This document shows, one piece after another, positions 15,661 through 25,058 of a stretch of 64,000 bases of DNA. The notes under the pieces were generated by a model. The model ran no database searches. It saw only the letters and a program-made list of their open reading frames with translations, and was not told the DNA's origin. The position numbers and the translations under genes were made by a program. This DNA is from JANQPX01 sp039197065 (GTDB lineage Bacteria; Pseudomonadota; Alphaproteobacteria; Geminicoccales; Geminicoccaceae), in assembly GCA_039197065.1 (NCBI GenBank), contig JBCCUL010000014.1, forward strand, positions 1-64,000, given 5' to 3'. Each line of letters opens with the position of its first letter. The stretch's first letter is position 1.

Positions 15661-17172
15661 ATGACGGACACCGATGGTTTCTCTGAGATCTCAAGGGTCA
15701 GGCGTAAGCTGGCGGCGGTTGAAATCAGTCGATTTGACGCGTGCTGGTTCGTCGATGGCGGTTTCGTCTCGTCAGGCGGCGAGCCGATCGACGTGATCGA
15801 TCCGGCGACGGCCGCGTTGATCGGCAGGACGGTCGAATGCACGAGCGAGGAGATCGATCTCGCCGTTGCGGCAGCCGCTCGGGCGCAGCCGGCCTGGGGG
15901 GAGATGGACGGTCTCGATCGCGGGCGCGCACTGACCGCATGCGCCGATGCGTTGGATGCGATCCAGGAAACGCTTGCGGCGATCGTCGCCCTGGAAACGG
16001 GCAAGGCGCATCGGACGGAATGCCTGGGCGAAGCGCAGATGATCGCCAGCATCTTTCGGTATTTCGGCGGGCTTGGCATGGAGCTGAAGGGACGGACCAT
16101 TCCGTTTCGCAACAGCGTGATCGCGATGACCACGCGCGAGCCGGTGGGTGTGGTCGCCGGCATCGTTCCCTGGAACATGCCGCTGATGTTTCTCGGCTAC
16201 AAAATCGCGGCACCGCTTCTCGCCGGCAATGGCGTGGTGATCAAAGCGCCGGAGATTGCGCCCTTTGCCGTCTTGCGCGTGATCGAGGCGATCAGAACGC
16301 ATCTTCCCGATGGGCTGATCAATGTGGTCGTCGGCAAAGGCAAGAATGCTGGGCAGAAACTGATTGCGCATGATGGCATCAGCAAGATCTCGTTCACAGG
16401 CTCGGTGTCGTCGGGAAAGCAGGTCTATGAGACGGCGGCGCGCAGCCTGAAGCAGGTCACGCTGGAGCTTGGCGGCAAGAGCCCGATGATCATGCTCGAC
16501 GACTGCGATCACGAAACTGTGATGGAGGGCGCCGTCGGCGGCATGCGCTTCACCCGCCAGGGGCAAAGCTGCACGTCTTCGACCCGCATGTTCGTGCCAA
16601 GCGGCATGTTCGACGCCTTTGTCGATGGACTGCTCGACAAGGCGGGCAAGCTGGTGATCGGGGATCCCCTTTGCGATCGGACCGATTCCGGCCCGATCGT
16701 CTCGGGCGATCAGCTCGTTCGCGTGAAAGGTTTCGTCGAACGGGCGCTTGGCGAAGGGCAAAGGTTCGCGACCGCCGGCGAGCTGCCGAGCGAGCCGCCG
16801 TTCGATCAGGGCGCCTTCATGCAGCCCCATGTCTTTATCGATCCGGATCATGACGCCGAGATTTCGCAGCGCGAACTGTTCGGACCGGTGGTCTGCGTCT
16901 ACGGCTATGACGACCTCGATGAGCTGGTAGCAACGGCCAATGACACCCGTTACGGGCTTTCCGCCAGCATCTGGGGCAAGGACATCAATCGTTGCCTGAA
17001 GCTTTCGCGCGCGATGCGCGCCGGGTTCGTGCAGATCAATCAGAACGCCGTCATGCTGCCCGGCTTGTCCTATGCCGGCGTCAAAGAGTCGGGCATCGGT
17101 TGCGAGTCTTCGCTGGAAGCCATGCTCGCGACGTTCACGGAAGAGAAGACGACGATCGTCAATCTCGGCTGA
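15661..17172 (+). CDS. NAD(P)-dependent aldehyde dehydrogenase
   Basis: A 503-residue aldehyde dehydrogenase of normal family length. The Rossmann binding motif FTGSVSSGK, the general-base Glu in LELGGKSP and the catalytic Cys in RQGQSCTSSTRMF are present, as is the C-terminal motif GIGCESS. It oxidises an aldehyde to the acid in the cytoplasm; the substrate is not evident. It starts 143 bp after the large Dlt-locus protein and may or may not be co-transcribed with it. No terminator is visible between them. Confidence 0.92.
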   Translation: MTDTDGFSEISRVRRKLAAVEISRFDACWFVDGGFVSSGGEPIDVIDPATAALIGRTVECTSEEIDLAVAAAARAQPAWGEMDGLDRGRALTACADALDAIQETLAAIVALETGKAHRTECLGEAQMIASIFRYFGGLGMELKGRTIPFRNSVIAMTTREPVGVVAGIVPWNMPLMFLGYKIAAPLLAGNGVVIKAPEIAPFAVLRVIEAIRTHLPDGLINVVVGKGKNAGQKLIAHDGISKISFTGSVSSGKQVYETAARSLKQVTLELGGKSPMIMLDDCDHETVMEGAVGGMRFTRQGQSCTSSTRMFVPSGMFDAFVDGLLDKAGKLVIGDPLCDRTDSGPIVSGDQLVRVKGFVERALGEGQRFATAGELPSEPPFDQGAFMQPHVFIDPDHDAEISQRELFGPVVCVYGYDDLDELVATANDTRYGLSASIWGKDINRCLKLSRAMRAGFVQINQNAVMLPGLSYAGVKESGIGCESSLEAMLATFTEEKTTIVNLG

Positions 17173-17428
17173 TCGTCAAGCACCGCGTGTCTTAAAGGCG
17201 GCATGTCCAAGCCCTCCCGTCGATACCGTCCGGCAGCACCTCCCGGCTGGCCGATTCGTAAGTCGAGCCCGCCGCGTCTTTCTTTGGTTGATCGGTCACC
17301 CTTCGTTGATCCCGGCGTGATGGGATAACGCCGAATTGGCAAGCTTGTGAATTGTTCGTTATCCGCCGGCTGTGTACCGATTCTGGTGATCTCGTCCCTA
17401 TGAACGAAACCGAAGATGGAGAGGTAAC

Positions 17429-17863
17429 ATGATCAAACGCGTTCTCGCTTCCTTGACCGTCGCGGCCGGACTTTCTCTCGCCGCCATGCCTGTTCATGCC
17501 GGCAACCAGCTGGCGGTTGCGATCGGCGGCTACGATACGGTCTCCTATCACGATGGTCAGCCGAAGGCGGGCGAGGCCCGCATCAACCATTTCTGGAATG
17601 GCGCCATCTGGTATTTCTCGTCCGACGAAAACCGCGCGAAGTTCGCCGCCAACCCGGAACAATATGCGCCGGCCTATGACGGATATTGCTCATGGGCCGC
17701 CAGCCAGGGCTACAAGGCCCCCGGCGATCCGATGGTCTGGCAGGTCGAGGGCGGCACGCTCTACGTCCAGGTTCACCCCAAGGCTCAAGAGAAGTGGCAG
17801 GCCGACATCCCAGCCCATATCGAAGCTGGCGATGAGAACTGGCCGCGCATTCACCCGTTCTGA
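17429..17863 (+). CDS. Exported YHS domain-containing protein
   Basis: A 144-residue protein with a Sec signal peptide (MIKRVLASLTVAAGLSLAAMPVHA, cleavage after AHA-type VHA). The mature part holds a YHS-type domain with GGYDTVSYH, FWNGAIWYFSS and an EQYAPAYDGYCSWA segment. YHS domains often bind metal ions; homologues are small periplasmic proteins of unknown role in alphaproteobacteria. GGAGAGGTA sits before the ATG. A hairpin terminator follows directly. Confidence 0.88.
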   Translation: MIKRVLASLTVAAGLSLAAMPVHAGNQLAVAIGGYDTVSYHDGQPKAGEARINHFWNGAIWYFSSDENRAKFAANPEQYAPAYDGYCSWAASQGYKAPGDPMVWQVEGGTLYVQVHPKAQEKWQADIPAHIEAGDENWPRIHPF

Positions 17864-17876
17864 TCCTCGACACGTC

Positions 17877-17907
17877 AAAGGGGCGGTCATCGATCGCCCC
17901 TTTCTTC
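17877..17907 (+). terminator. Rho-independent terminator after YHS gene
   Basis: AAAGGGGCG at 17877-17885 pairs with CGCCCCTTT at 17895-17903, leaving a 9-base loop. TTTCTT follows. It lies 14 bp after the stop codon of the YHS gene. Confidence 0.8.
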
Positions 17908-18032
17908 CTTTCGACTTTGACCCGTGCCGATCACCTATGCCGGCCGTACAGCGTTCTGAGCGATGCGTATTGGCGGCCAGCCGCGTTCATCCTTCTTTAA
18001 CCCGACGTGGCTATCATTCTCCGCATCTTGCT

Positions 18033-18110
18033 GGTCCATGCGATCCTGGGAGTCCGAGCCTCGCGCCAACTCTTCCATCGGGCGGGCGGAGTCCCAGGAT
18101 CGCATGGACC
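18033..18110. repeat. 24-bp near-perfect inverted repeat with 30-bp loop
   Basis: The arm at 18033-18056 (GGTCCATGCGATCCTGGGA...) is the reverse complement of 18087-18110 with one mismatch. The 30-base spacer is GC-rich. It lies in the 509-bp stretch between the YHS gene and the convergent transporter gene, upstream of the AGAGCATTTTCC repeat. It could be a strong bidirectional terminator, a miniature mobile remnant, or part of a species-specific repeat family. Otherwise the stretch 17910-18372 holds no gene I can support. Confidence 0.7.
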
Positions 18111-18172
18111 GTGAAACAACATGACATGAAGATGTTGACGAAGGCTTAATGTACGAAAGAAAGCCTGCGATT

Positions 18173-18273
18173 AGAGCATTTTCCGATCGGAAGCGATCGG
18201 AAAATGCTCTATCTCTTTGTTTTACCGAATTTATTTGGCGATCAAGTGGTTTCACTTGATCGGAAAAAGCTCT
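18173..18273. repeat. Rhizobial-type palindromic intergenic repeat
   Basis: AGAGCATTTTCCGATCG at 18173-18189 and its exact complement at 18194-18210 enclose a GAAG loop. After ATCTCTTTGTTTTACC comes a second hairpin, GATCAAGTG (18240-18248) with CACTTGATC (18253-18261), and the element ends in AAAAAGCTCT. The pattern of AGAGCATTTTCC palindrome, ATCTCTTTGTTTTAC linker and a closing AGCTCT matches a dispersed repeat common in Hyphomicrobiales genomes. It supports that taxonomic placement. Confidence 0.75.
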
Positions 18274-18372
18274 AACGATGTGATCTGATGATCTGTCGAT
18301 GAAAACCAAATGGGGTTGGCCTTGCGACCTGGTAAGATGAGACAGCGCCAAGGCGCCTCCGATCTGCCGGTG

Positions 18373-19284
18373 TCAGGCTGCGGGTTTCGTTCGTTTTATG
18401 GCGGACGCGCGCAGGATGATGACGCCTCCGATCACGATGATGACGGCGCCCGTGATCGTCCAGATGTCCGGCAACTGATCGAAAATGAGAAAGCCGAACA
18501 CGACCGACCAGAGCAGGATGCTGTAGCCGAAAGGGGCGATCGCGGGGGCCGGGGCGAGGCGATAGGCCTTGATCAGCGCGAAGTGACCGACGAGTGCGAC
18601 AGCCCCGATCAGGATCATGAGGAGCCAGCCGCTGATATCCATAGGCTCCCATACAAAAGGCACGGCGAGGCTGGCGCCGATCGAACCGACAAGCGCGGTG
18701 TAGAGAAGGGTGGTCAATGGATCGTCGATAGCGCCCAGCCTTCGCGTGGTGAGCTGATAGAAGGCATTGCATAGCGCGCTCATGATGAGGATGCCTGCGG
18801 CCAGATCCATAAGGCCGCTGCCGGGGCGGATGATGATCATCGCGCCGGCAAAACCCACCACGACACCGATCCAGCGCTGAATGCCGACCTGCTCGCCGAG
18901 GATCGGCTGGGCGAGGATGACCACGAGCACGGGCGTTAGAAAATTGATGGCATTCGCCTCGGTGAGCGGCAGGAACTGCACACCGGCGAAATAGAAGATC
19001 GTTGAGCAGAGCATGAAGCCGGAGCGCAGCAATTGCAGCTTCAGATTGCCGCTTCTGATGATCCTGACGAGCCTTGGCGCAAGAATGATCAAGGCGAGAA
19101 TCAGGTGAAAGATGTAGCGGCCCCAGACCACCTGGATCAGGGGATAGCGGGTCAGAAGATATTTCCCGGTTGCGTGCACGCAAACGAAGAAAAAGGCGGT
19201 GATCAGCATCCAGACGGCGCCATGCTGCCCGATTTTGGCGAGCTGCCACTTGCCGGTGACACGCTGGATAAAGCCGGCGCTCAC
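18373..19284 (-). CDS. DMT-superfamily (EamA) transporter
   Basis: A membrane protein of ten hydrophobic segments in two EamA repeats, about 303 residues from the GTG at 19284 (VSAGFIQRVTGKW). The open frame extends to 19509, but that leader is Arg-rich, unlike the family, and would overlap the divergent MFS gene. Typical features are LPLTEANAINFLTPV at the end of the first repeat and GHFALIKAYRLAPAPAIAPFGY in the second. Likely exports a metabolite or drug; substrate unknown. Confidence 0.82.
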   Translation of the reverse strand: MSAGFIQRVTGKWQLAKIGQHGAVWMLITAFFFVCVHATGKYLLTRYPLIQVVWGRYIFHLILALIILAPRLVRIIRSGNLKLQLLRSGFMLCSTIFYFAGVQFLPLTEANAINFLTPVLVVILAQPILGEQVGIQRWIGVVVGFAGAMIIIRPGSGLMDLAAGILIMSALCNAFYQLTTRRLGAIDDPLTTLLYTALVGSIGASLAVPFVWEPMDISGWLLMILIGAVALVGHFALIKAYRLAPAPAIAPFGYSILLWSVVFGFLIFDQLPDIWTITGAVIIVIGGVIILRASAIKRTKPAA

Positions 19285-19469
19285 CTGGCTTCGGCTGCGA
19301 AAAGGGAGGGCGCATCGATCGGTTTCTTCATCGGGGGACCCTAGTCCATTTTTTCCGAAGGGAGAAACGGTTCTGGCGCGTCCCGCCCTTTCGAACGCCG
19401 CATGGGGATGTCGACGACGACATCGGGAGAGGGCTGGTCCCGAGGCGGCTTCGATGCGATCGTCGGCCC

Positions 19470-20699
19470 ATGAACGAGACCGGTCAGACCAGCGACATCG
19501 ATCAGCCATCCGAGGTGGGGCGAAGGCCTTTCTGGACGATCGTTTTGCCGCTGGCGCTGGCCGAGACCATCGTCTGGGCCGCCTATTACTACGCCTTCCC
19601 GGCGTTGCTATTGATCTGGGAGCAGGATCTGGGCTGGAGCAAGACGGAACTCTCCGGCGCGTTTACGCTGGCGCTTTTAACGTCGGCTGCGCTGTCGCCG
19701 GTGGTCGGCAGGCAAATCGATCGCGGTCGAAGCGCCCTGGTCTTCGCCGGCAGCACGCTTCTGGCGGCCTGCCTTCTCGCGGCCCTTTCGGGGATCACCG
19801 CCCGTTGGCAGTTCTATCTGATCTGGATCGGTCTCGGCGCCGCCATGGCCGGATCCCTTTATGACCCCTGCTTCTCGGTGGTGACCCGGTCGCTCGGCAG
19901 GGACGCCAGGCGGGGGATCACCATCATCGCCCTGGTCGCCGGCTTTGCGGGCACGCTGTCCTTCCCGAGCGCACATTTGCTCGCGGCCTGGCTCGGATGG
20001 CGGGGCGCCGTTCTGGTGTTTGCCGGTGCGGTGGCCATCGTTGCGTTTCCGCTGATCCTGCTTGCCTGCCTCACCGGCGAGCGGCATCGGGAACAGGCGG
20101 CGCGGGCGACGAGCCATAACCTTCGTTCCGCACTCCGCGTCATGCGGCAACCGGCGTTTTGGCGGCTGGCCATTTTATTCGTCGCGGTCGCCGTCAATCA
20201 CGGCGTGCTCCTTACGCATCTGCTGCCGATGCTTGCCGAGCGCGGCGTCGCCGTCGGCACCGCGGTTCTTGCGGCGTCGATGATCGGGCCGATGCAGGTT
20301 CTGGGCCGCGTCATGATGATGACGCTTGGCCGAAATGCGTCCTCCAGAGGCATCGTCGTCGCCTGTCTCGGATCAACCGCTTTGGCCGCCCTTTTGCTGC
20401 TGAGCGCCGGGGCGTCGCCACTTCTCCTGTTCGGCTTCGTCGCCTTGCAAGGGGCCGGCTATGGCGTCACCAGCATCGTGAGGCCGATCTTTATTGCGGA
20501 GCAGTTCGGTCGGGAGAATTTCGGCACGGTTGCAGGGATGCTCGCCATCGCTTTCATCGGCGGTTCGGCGGCCGCACCGACGATCGCCGCCCTGATCTGG
20601 ACGGTTGGCGGCTATGCCAGCGTGATCGCTCTTGCCCTCGCATCTTCTGTGCTTGGCTTGTTGACCCTTGTTGGCCTGCAGCGGCGGACAGCCGCCTAG
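19470..20699 (+). CDS. MFS transporter
   Basis: A 409-residue major facilitator protein with about twelve transmembrane segments. The loop after segment 2 carries GRQIDRGRSALV, the conserved Gly-x-x-x-Asp-Arg/Gly-Arg pattern of MFS loop 2-3, and the YDPCFSVVTR and SPLLLFGFVALQGAGYGV segments are typical of the oxalate/monocarboxylate-like branch. It is divergent from the DMT transporter gene, with 185 bp between their starts. Substrate unknown. Confidence 0.88.
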   Translation: MNETGQTSDIDQPSEVGRRPFWTIVLPLALAETIVWAAYYYAFPALLLIWEQDLGWSKTELSGAFTLALLTSAALSPVVGRQIDRGRSALVFAGSTLLAACLLAALSGITARWQFYLIWIGLGAAMAGSLYDPCFSVVTRSLGRDARRGITIIALVAGFAGTLSFPSAHLLAAWLGWRGAVLVFAGAVAIVAFPLILLACLTGERHREQAARATSHNLRSALRVMRQPAFWRLAILFVAVAVNHGVLLTHLLPMLAERGVAVGTAVLAASMIGPMQVLGRVMMMTLGRNASSRGIVVACLGSTALAALLLLSAGASPLLLFGFVALQGAGYGVTSIVRPIFIAEQFGRENFGTVAGMLAIAFIGGSAAAPTIAALIWTVGGYASVIALALASSVLGLLTLVGLQRRTAA

Positions 20700-20741
20700 C
20701 CTTGTTGCCGCACCAGGTCGACGACGACCATTGAGATCGGT

Positions 20742-21902
20742 TCAGAGATTGTCGACTCGTGTCACGAAGCAGTCCTGGCCCTGCTCCTTCAACCAGCCGC
20801 AATAGTTGTCGGCATCGACGAGCTTGTCGAATGCCCCCACCCAGATCCGAAAGAACAAGCGTTCGCCCACGAGACGCTGATTAAAAATCGGCTCGACATC
20901 GGTAAAGACATCCGGAAGCCTCTCATTGGCCTTGCGCCAGAAGATGCGTGCTGCAGCCTCATTATCGACGGCTGCCAGTTGGACCCGATAGAGCCGACCG
21001 CTGCCTCCGTCGCCCGCGTCATTCCGGTCGGCCGCCGCTTTGGCTCTTGCCGATTGGAGCGCCTGCCGGATGCGCGGCGGAAGATCGCGTCCAGGCTCGC
21101 TGTTCGATGTCTGGACTTTCGCTTTGGCCTCCTTCACCTCCGGGCCAGCGTCCGCCGAGGGCGGCTGGTCATTGGGCGGCGCGGCGATCGGCGGATCGGC
21201 GCGCGCAGCTTCGCTGACGGGCGCTTCGGTTTGGACAGGCGAGGGGGGCGCCTCGACCTGCTGTCGATCATCGTCTGATTCTGGCGACTGCTCTTCGACG
21301 TCGATCGGTGATATTGCCAGATCCAGAGAAGCCACCACCTGCTCTTGATCCGGAGAGGCCGTCGAAAGGTTCCCGTCCAGCGGACGTTCATCGGCATCGT
21401 CACCAGCGCCGATGGCAGCGGTCGACGGCCGTCCTTCGCTGCCCGTCTCGCCATCTGGCGTCCCGACATTCGCCGCTTGATCTGCGCCGGCGGCGTCGAG
21501 GTCATCCAGGTCCGGTGACGGCTCGATGCCGTCGGCTGTCGTCGTCGGTAACTCGATGTCGAGACCGGTAACCGACGTCGATTCCGGCTTCGAGACAGAC
21601 GGATCAGTCGCCACTCTGTCCAACTTATCGCCTTGCGACGATTGATCGCCGGTTTCCTGCATGGCGATGTGAGGCTCTTGGAATGCTGGGAGCCAGAATG
21701 ACGCGGTCAGCAGCGTTCCTCCGGCGCCGATCAAAAAACCGATCAGCAGCCAAACCCAGGCAGGCTTATGTGACGGCGATGTAGGGGCTGGAGGAATGAC
21801 CGGCGCACCCGCGCGGGCAGCGGGTCGCTTGCCGAACTTTTTGCGTACTTGGTTATTCCGGCGAGCGAAGCCGTAGCCTCCACTGCCTTCGTCGGCACCC
21901 AT
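20742..21902 (-). CDS. SPOR domain-containing membrane protein
   Basis: A 386-residue bitopic protein. A basic N-terminal cytoplasmic part is followed by one transmembrane segment (about 49-70, WVWLLIGFLIGAGGTLL), a long acidic Pro/Ser-rich linker and a C-terminal SPOR domain (LYRVQLAAVDNEAAARIFW ... RIWVGAFDKLVDADNYC). SPOR domains bind denuded glycan strands of septal peptidoglycan, so a cell-division or envelope role is likely. AGGAG lies six bases before the ATG. Convergent with the MFS gene. Confidence 0.88.
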   Translation of the reverse strand: MGADEGSGGYGFARRNNQVRKKFGKRPAARAGAPVIPPAPTSPSHKPAWVWLLIGFLIGAGGTLLTASFWLPAFQEPHIAMQETGDQSSQGDKLDRVATDPSVSKPESTSVTGLDIELPTTTADGIEPSPDLDDLDAAGADQAANVGTPDGETGSEGRPSTAAIGAGDDADERPLDGNLSTASPDQEQVVASLDLAISPIDVEEQSPESDDDRQQVEAPPSPVQTEAPVSEAARADPPIAAPPNDQPPSADAGPEVKEAKAKVQTSNSEPGRDLPPRIRQALQSARAKAAADRNDAGDGGSGRLYRVQLAAVDNEAAARIFWRKANERLPDVFTDVEPIFNQRLVGERLFFRIWVGAFDKLVDADNYCGWLKEQGQDCFVTRVDNL

Positions 21903-22150
21903 CCAAGACTCCTAACAAACACCATGCATTCAATATAGTTATGATTAAAACTTCGACCATTAGGGCGCATCGGTCAACAGTATACATCTTGGAAGCTGCC
22001 GTTAAAAACTACATATCGAAGAGTGTTCTTCGATGTGACCTTGCGAGATTGCTGATGATTTGGTCGAGAATGAATACTTGAAGGCTAAAAAGCTGTTTGT
22101 TCTTTCTCTTTTTTATTTGCGAGTCTGAGATGTTAATTTCACTTTCCGCC

Positions 22151-22187
22151 GTGAAACGATCAGCCCGCTGTCGTGAAACGATCAGCC
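22151..22187. repeat. 15-bp direct repeat upstream of glnD
   Basis: GTGAAACGATCAGCC occurs at 22151-22165 and 22173-22187, a 22-bp period (about two helical turns), 61 bp before the glnD start. It may be a regulator site. The rest of the 345-bp gap 21903-22247 is AT-rich and shows no gene I can support. Confidence 0.45.
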
Positions 22188-22247
22188 TCAATCGATGGCT
22201 GCGTCAATTCCTTGATTTCCGAGCGCTGTGATGCCTAACGTTCGCCT

Positions 22248-25058
22248 ATGACAACGAGTGTTGCTGACCCCCTACCTGCCGATGCGCCGCGTCAGGCCCT
22301 GCCTGACGTGCATGTCGAGACCTTTCTGCCGACGCTCAAAGCCGGCCTCGAAGCCGTGGAACCGGAGGATGGGGCAGGTCTCTTGTCCGCGGTTCGCAGC
22401 TGGCTTGAGGAGCATCACCGAGCGCTCGAGCAGCGTTTTCTGCTATCCAATGACGGGGAGGCGGTGGTTTATGATCGCTGCCGGCTGATCGATGCGCTCA
22501 TCATCGGTCTGCTCGATTTCGCGACCCAGAAACTCTTTCGCCTGCCCAATCCCACATCGGGCGAGCGTTTGGCCGTCTTGGCGGTCGGTGGCTATGGCCG
22601 GGCGGAGCTCGCACCTCATTCCGACATCGATCTTCTCTTCCTCCATCCCTACAAGATCACGCCGCAAACCGAAAAAATCGTCGAGTTTCTTCTCTACAAG
22701 CTCTGGGATCTCGGCTTGAAGGTCGGGCAGGCGACCCGTTCCATCGATGAATGCCTACGTCTCGCGCAGAACGACAGCGCTGTGCTCACCAGCCTTCTGG
22801 AGGCGCGCTTTCTTTTTGGCGACCGGGAGCTGATGACCGAGCTTGACGAGCGCTTCGACCGCGACATTCGGGGTAGCAAGAGCATCGGCTTTGTCGAGGC
22901 CAAGCTCGCGGAGCGCGACGAGCGCCACCAGCGGACCGGCGACAGTCGCTATATGCTCGAGCCTAACGTCAAGGAGGGGAAGGGTGGTCTAAGGGATCTC
23001 CAGACTCTTTTCTGGCTTGGACGCTTTTTGTATCAGATCGAAACCGTCGACGATTTTGTCCGCCATGAGGTTCTGACCGAAAGAGCGCTTGAGAAGTTTT
23101 TAAGGGCTCAGCATTTCCTCTGGGTCGTGCGCTGTCATCTCCACTATCTGACCGGCCGCGCCGAAGATCGGCTGACCTACGACGTCCAGCCGGAAGTCGC
23201 GAAGCGCATGGGCTATCAGGATCGCAAGTCGACGCGCGCGGTCGAGCGGTTCATGAAGCATTATTATCTCTATGCGAAAGAAGTCGGCGCGCTGACCCTG
23301 GTTTTCTGTGCAGCGCTCGAAGAGAAACATCGCCAGCGTTTTCTCTTCAGCCTGGATCGCTTCGGCTTCGGCCGCAGGCGTGTGGACGACATGATCATCC
23401 AAAGCGGCCGCATTGCGCCCGAAGACGACAAGCTTTTCGAGCGTGATCCGGTTGCCATGCTGCGCCTCTTCCACCTTGCGCAGGAGCGGCAGGTGAACGT
23501 GCATCCCGAGGCGTTGCGCGGGGTCACGCAAAATCTCCACCGCATCGGCCGCAAGGTGCGCGGCAATGCCGAGGCCAACCAGCTGTTTGTGGCGATCCTC
23601 ACCAGTGCGAACGATCCGGCCAAAACGCTTCGCAGGCTGAACGAATCCGGTCTGCTTGGACGCTTTATTCCGGAATTCGGGCGGGTCGTCGCGTTGATGG
23701 AGCACAGCCTCTATCACACCTATACCGTCGACGAGCATACCATTCGGGCGATCGGTATCCTCCATCAGATCGAAGCGGGCGAGCTGGGTGACGAGCTGCC
23801 GCTGTCCACCGGCCTTATTCCCCATGTGCTGTCGCGCACCGAACTCTATCTCGCCCTCTTCTTTCACGATCTGGGCAAGGGCCAGGAACGTCATCACAGC
23901 GAGGTGGGCGCCGAGCTGGTGATGCAGGCCGGACCAAGGCTCGGCCTTCGGGAAGATCAGATCGAGACCATCGCTTGGCTCGTCCGCCATCATCTTCTGT
24001 TCAGCATGACGGCTTTTCGCCGTGATCTCGATGATGCCAAGACGATCGCCGACTTTGCCAGCGTCATCCAGTCGCCGGAACGCCTTCGCCTGCTCCTGCT
24101 GCTGACGGCGGCGGATATCCGCGCCGTCGGGCCCAATGTCTGGAATGGCTGGAAAGGGCAGTTGCTGCGCACGCTCTATCAGGAGACCCTGGCCGCCTTG
24201 GAGGGGGCTGAGAGCGGAAGTCTCCGACAGGCCAGAGTGCAAGCGGCGAGGGATCAGTTCAGCGGGGCGTGCACGGCATGGAGCGCGGATGAGATCGCCG
24301 TCTATATGGACCGTCATGATCCGCGCTACTGGACCGGCTTCGATCTGCCAGCTCATCTCCGGCATGCCGAGATCATTGCATCGGCGGAACAGCAGGATCC
24401 GCGTTTCGGCCTCGACTTCTATGTCGATCGGTTCAGGGCGCGCACGGAGATGGTGATCTACGCAGCCGATCATCCGGGCCTGTTCATGAAAATCGCGGGT
24501 GCGCTGGCTCTTGCGGGCGCCACGATCGTCGATGCCCGAATTTTCACGACGGCGGACGGCATGGCGCTGGACAGCTTCGGCATTCAGAACATCGAAGAGC
24601 GCACGGCGGTCGAGGACAAGGCGAAGCTAGCGCGCATTCGTCAGCAGGTGCGAAAAGCCATGGCCGGTGAGGTCCGGCCGGATCGCATTCTGTCCAAGCG
24701 CAAATCACTGCCGACGCGCACGGAGGTCTTTGCGGTCGAGCCGAGAGCGCTGATCAACAATCAGGCGAGCCGGACGCATACCGTTCTCGAAGTCAACGGC
24801 CGCGATCGCCCGGGACTGCTGTACGACGTCACAAAAGCGCTCAAGGACCTCGGGCTGGTGATCTCCAGCGCTCACATCGCCACCTATGGCGAGCGCGTCG
24901 TCGATGTCTTCTATGTGAAGGATGTGTTCGGCCTGAAGATCAGTCAGCCGGCGAAGATGCAACAGATCCAGCAGCATCTGGTAAGGGCGCTCACCGAAGG
25001 TGAGAGAGGTGTCAGAGGTGAGACTGAAATCGGTCAGAAGACGAGCAAAAAGCGATGA
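22248..25058 (+). CDS. glnD: Bifunctional [protein-PII] uridylyltransferase/UR
   Basis: A 936-residue GlnD, full length for the family. The nucleotidyltransferase domain has GGYGRAELAPHSDIDLLFL (about 108-126) with the Gly and paired Asp motif. The HD domain for deuridylylation has FHDLGKGQERHHSEVG (about 540-555). Two ACT domains follow (VIYAADHPGLFMKIAGALA and LEVNGRDRPGLLYDVTKAL). It senses glutamine and uridylylates or deuridylylates PII proteins, controlling nitrogen metabolism. The stop overlaps the murJ start as ATGA, an arrangement seen in many alphaproteobacteria. Confidence 0.97.
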   Translation: MTTSVADPLPADAPRQALPDVHVETFLPTLKAGLEAVEPEDGAGLLSAVRSWLEEHHRALEQRFLLSNDGEAVVYDRCRLIDALIIGLLDFATQKLFRLPNPTSGERLAVLAVGGYGRAELAPHSDIDLLFLHPYKITPQTEKIVEFLLYKLWDLGLKVGQATRSIDECLRLAQNDSAVLTSLLEARFLFGDRELMTELDERFDRDIRGSKSIGFVEAKLAERDERHQRTGDSRYMLEPNVKEGKGGLRDLQTLFWLGRFLYQIETVDDFVRHEVLTERALEKFLRAQHFLWVVRCHLHYLTGRAEDRLTYDVQPEVAKRMGYQDRKSTRAVERFMKHYYLYAKEVGALTLVFCAALEEKHRQRFLFSLDRFGFGRRRVDDMIIQSGRIAPEDDKLFERDPVAMLRLFHLAQERQVNVHPEALRGVTQNLHRIGRKVRGNAEANQLFVAILTSANDPAKTLRRLNESGLLGRFIPEFGRVVALMEHSLYHTYTVDEHTIRAIGILHQIEAGELGDELPLSTGLIPHVLSRTELYLALFFHDLGKGQERHHSEVGAELVMQAGPRLGLREDQIETIAWLVRHHLLFSMTAFRRDLDDAKTIADFASVIQSPERLRLLLLLTAADIRAVGPNVWNGWKGQLLRTLYQETLAALEGAESGSLRQARVQAARDQFSGACTAWSADEIAVYMDRHDPRYWTGFDLPAHLRHAEIIASAEQQDPRFGLDFYVDRFRARTEMVIYAADHPGLFMKIAGALALAGATIVDARIFTTADGMALDSFGIQNIEERTAVEDKAKLARIRQQVRKAMAGEVRPDRILSKRKSLPTRTEVFAVEPRALINNQASRTHTVLEVNGRDRPGLLYDVTKALKDLGLVISSAHIATYGERVVDVFYVKDVFGLKISQPAKMQQIQQHLVRALTEGERGVRGETEIGQKTSKKR

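Noticed and set aside
23100..24473. Open frame of 457 codons opposite glnD
   Set aside because: Antisense shadow of a well-conserved gene, with no domain signature. The same applies to 25034-26029 opposite murJ and 15772-16851 opposite the aldehyde dehydrogenase.
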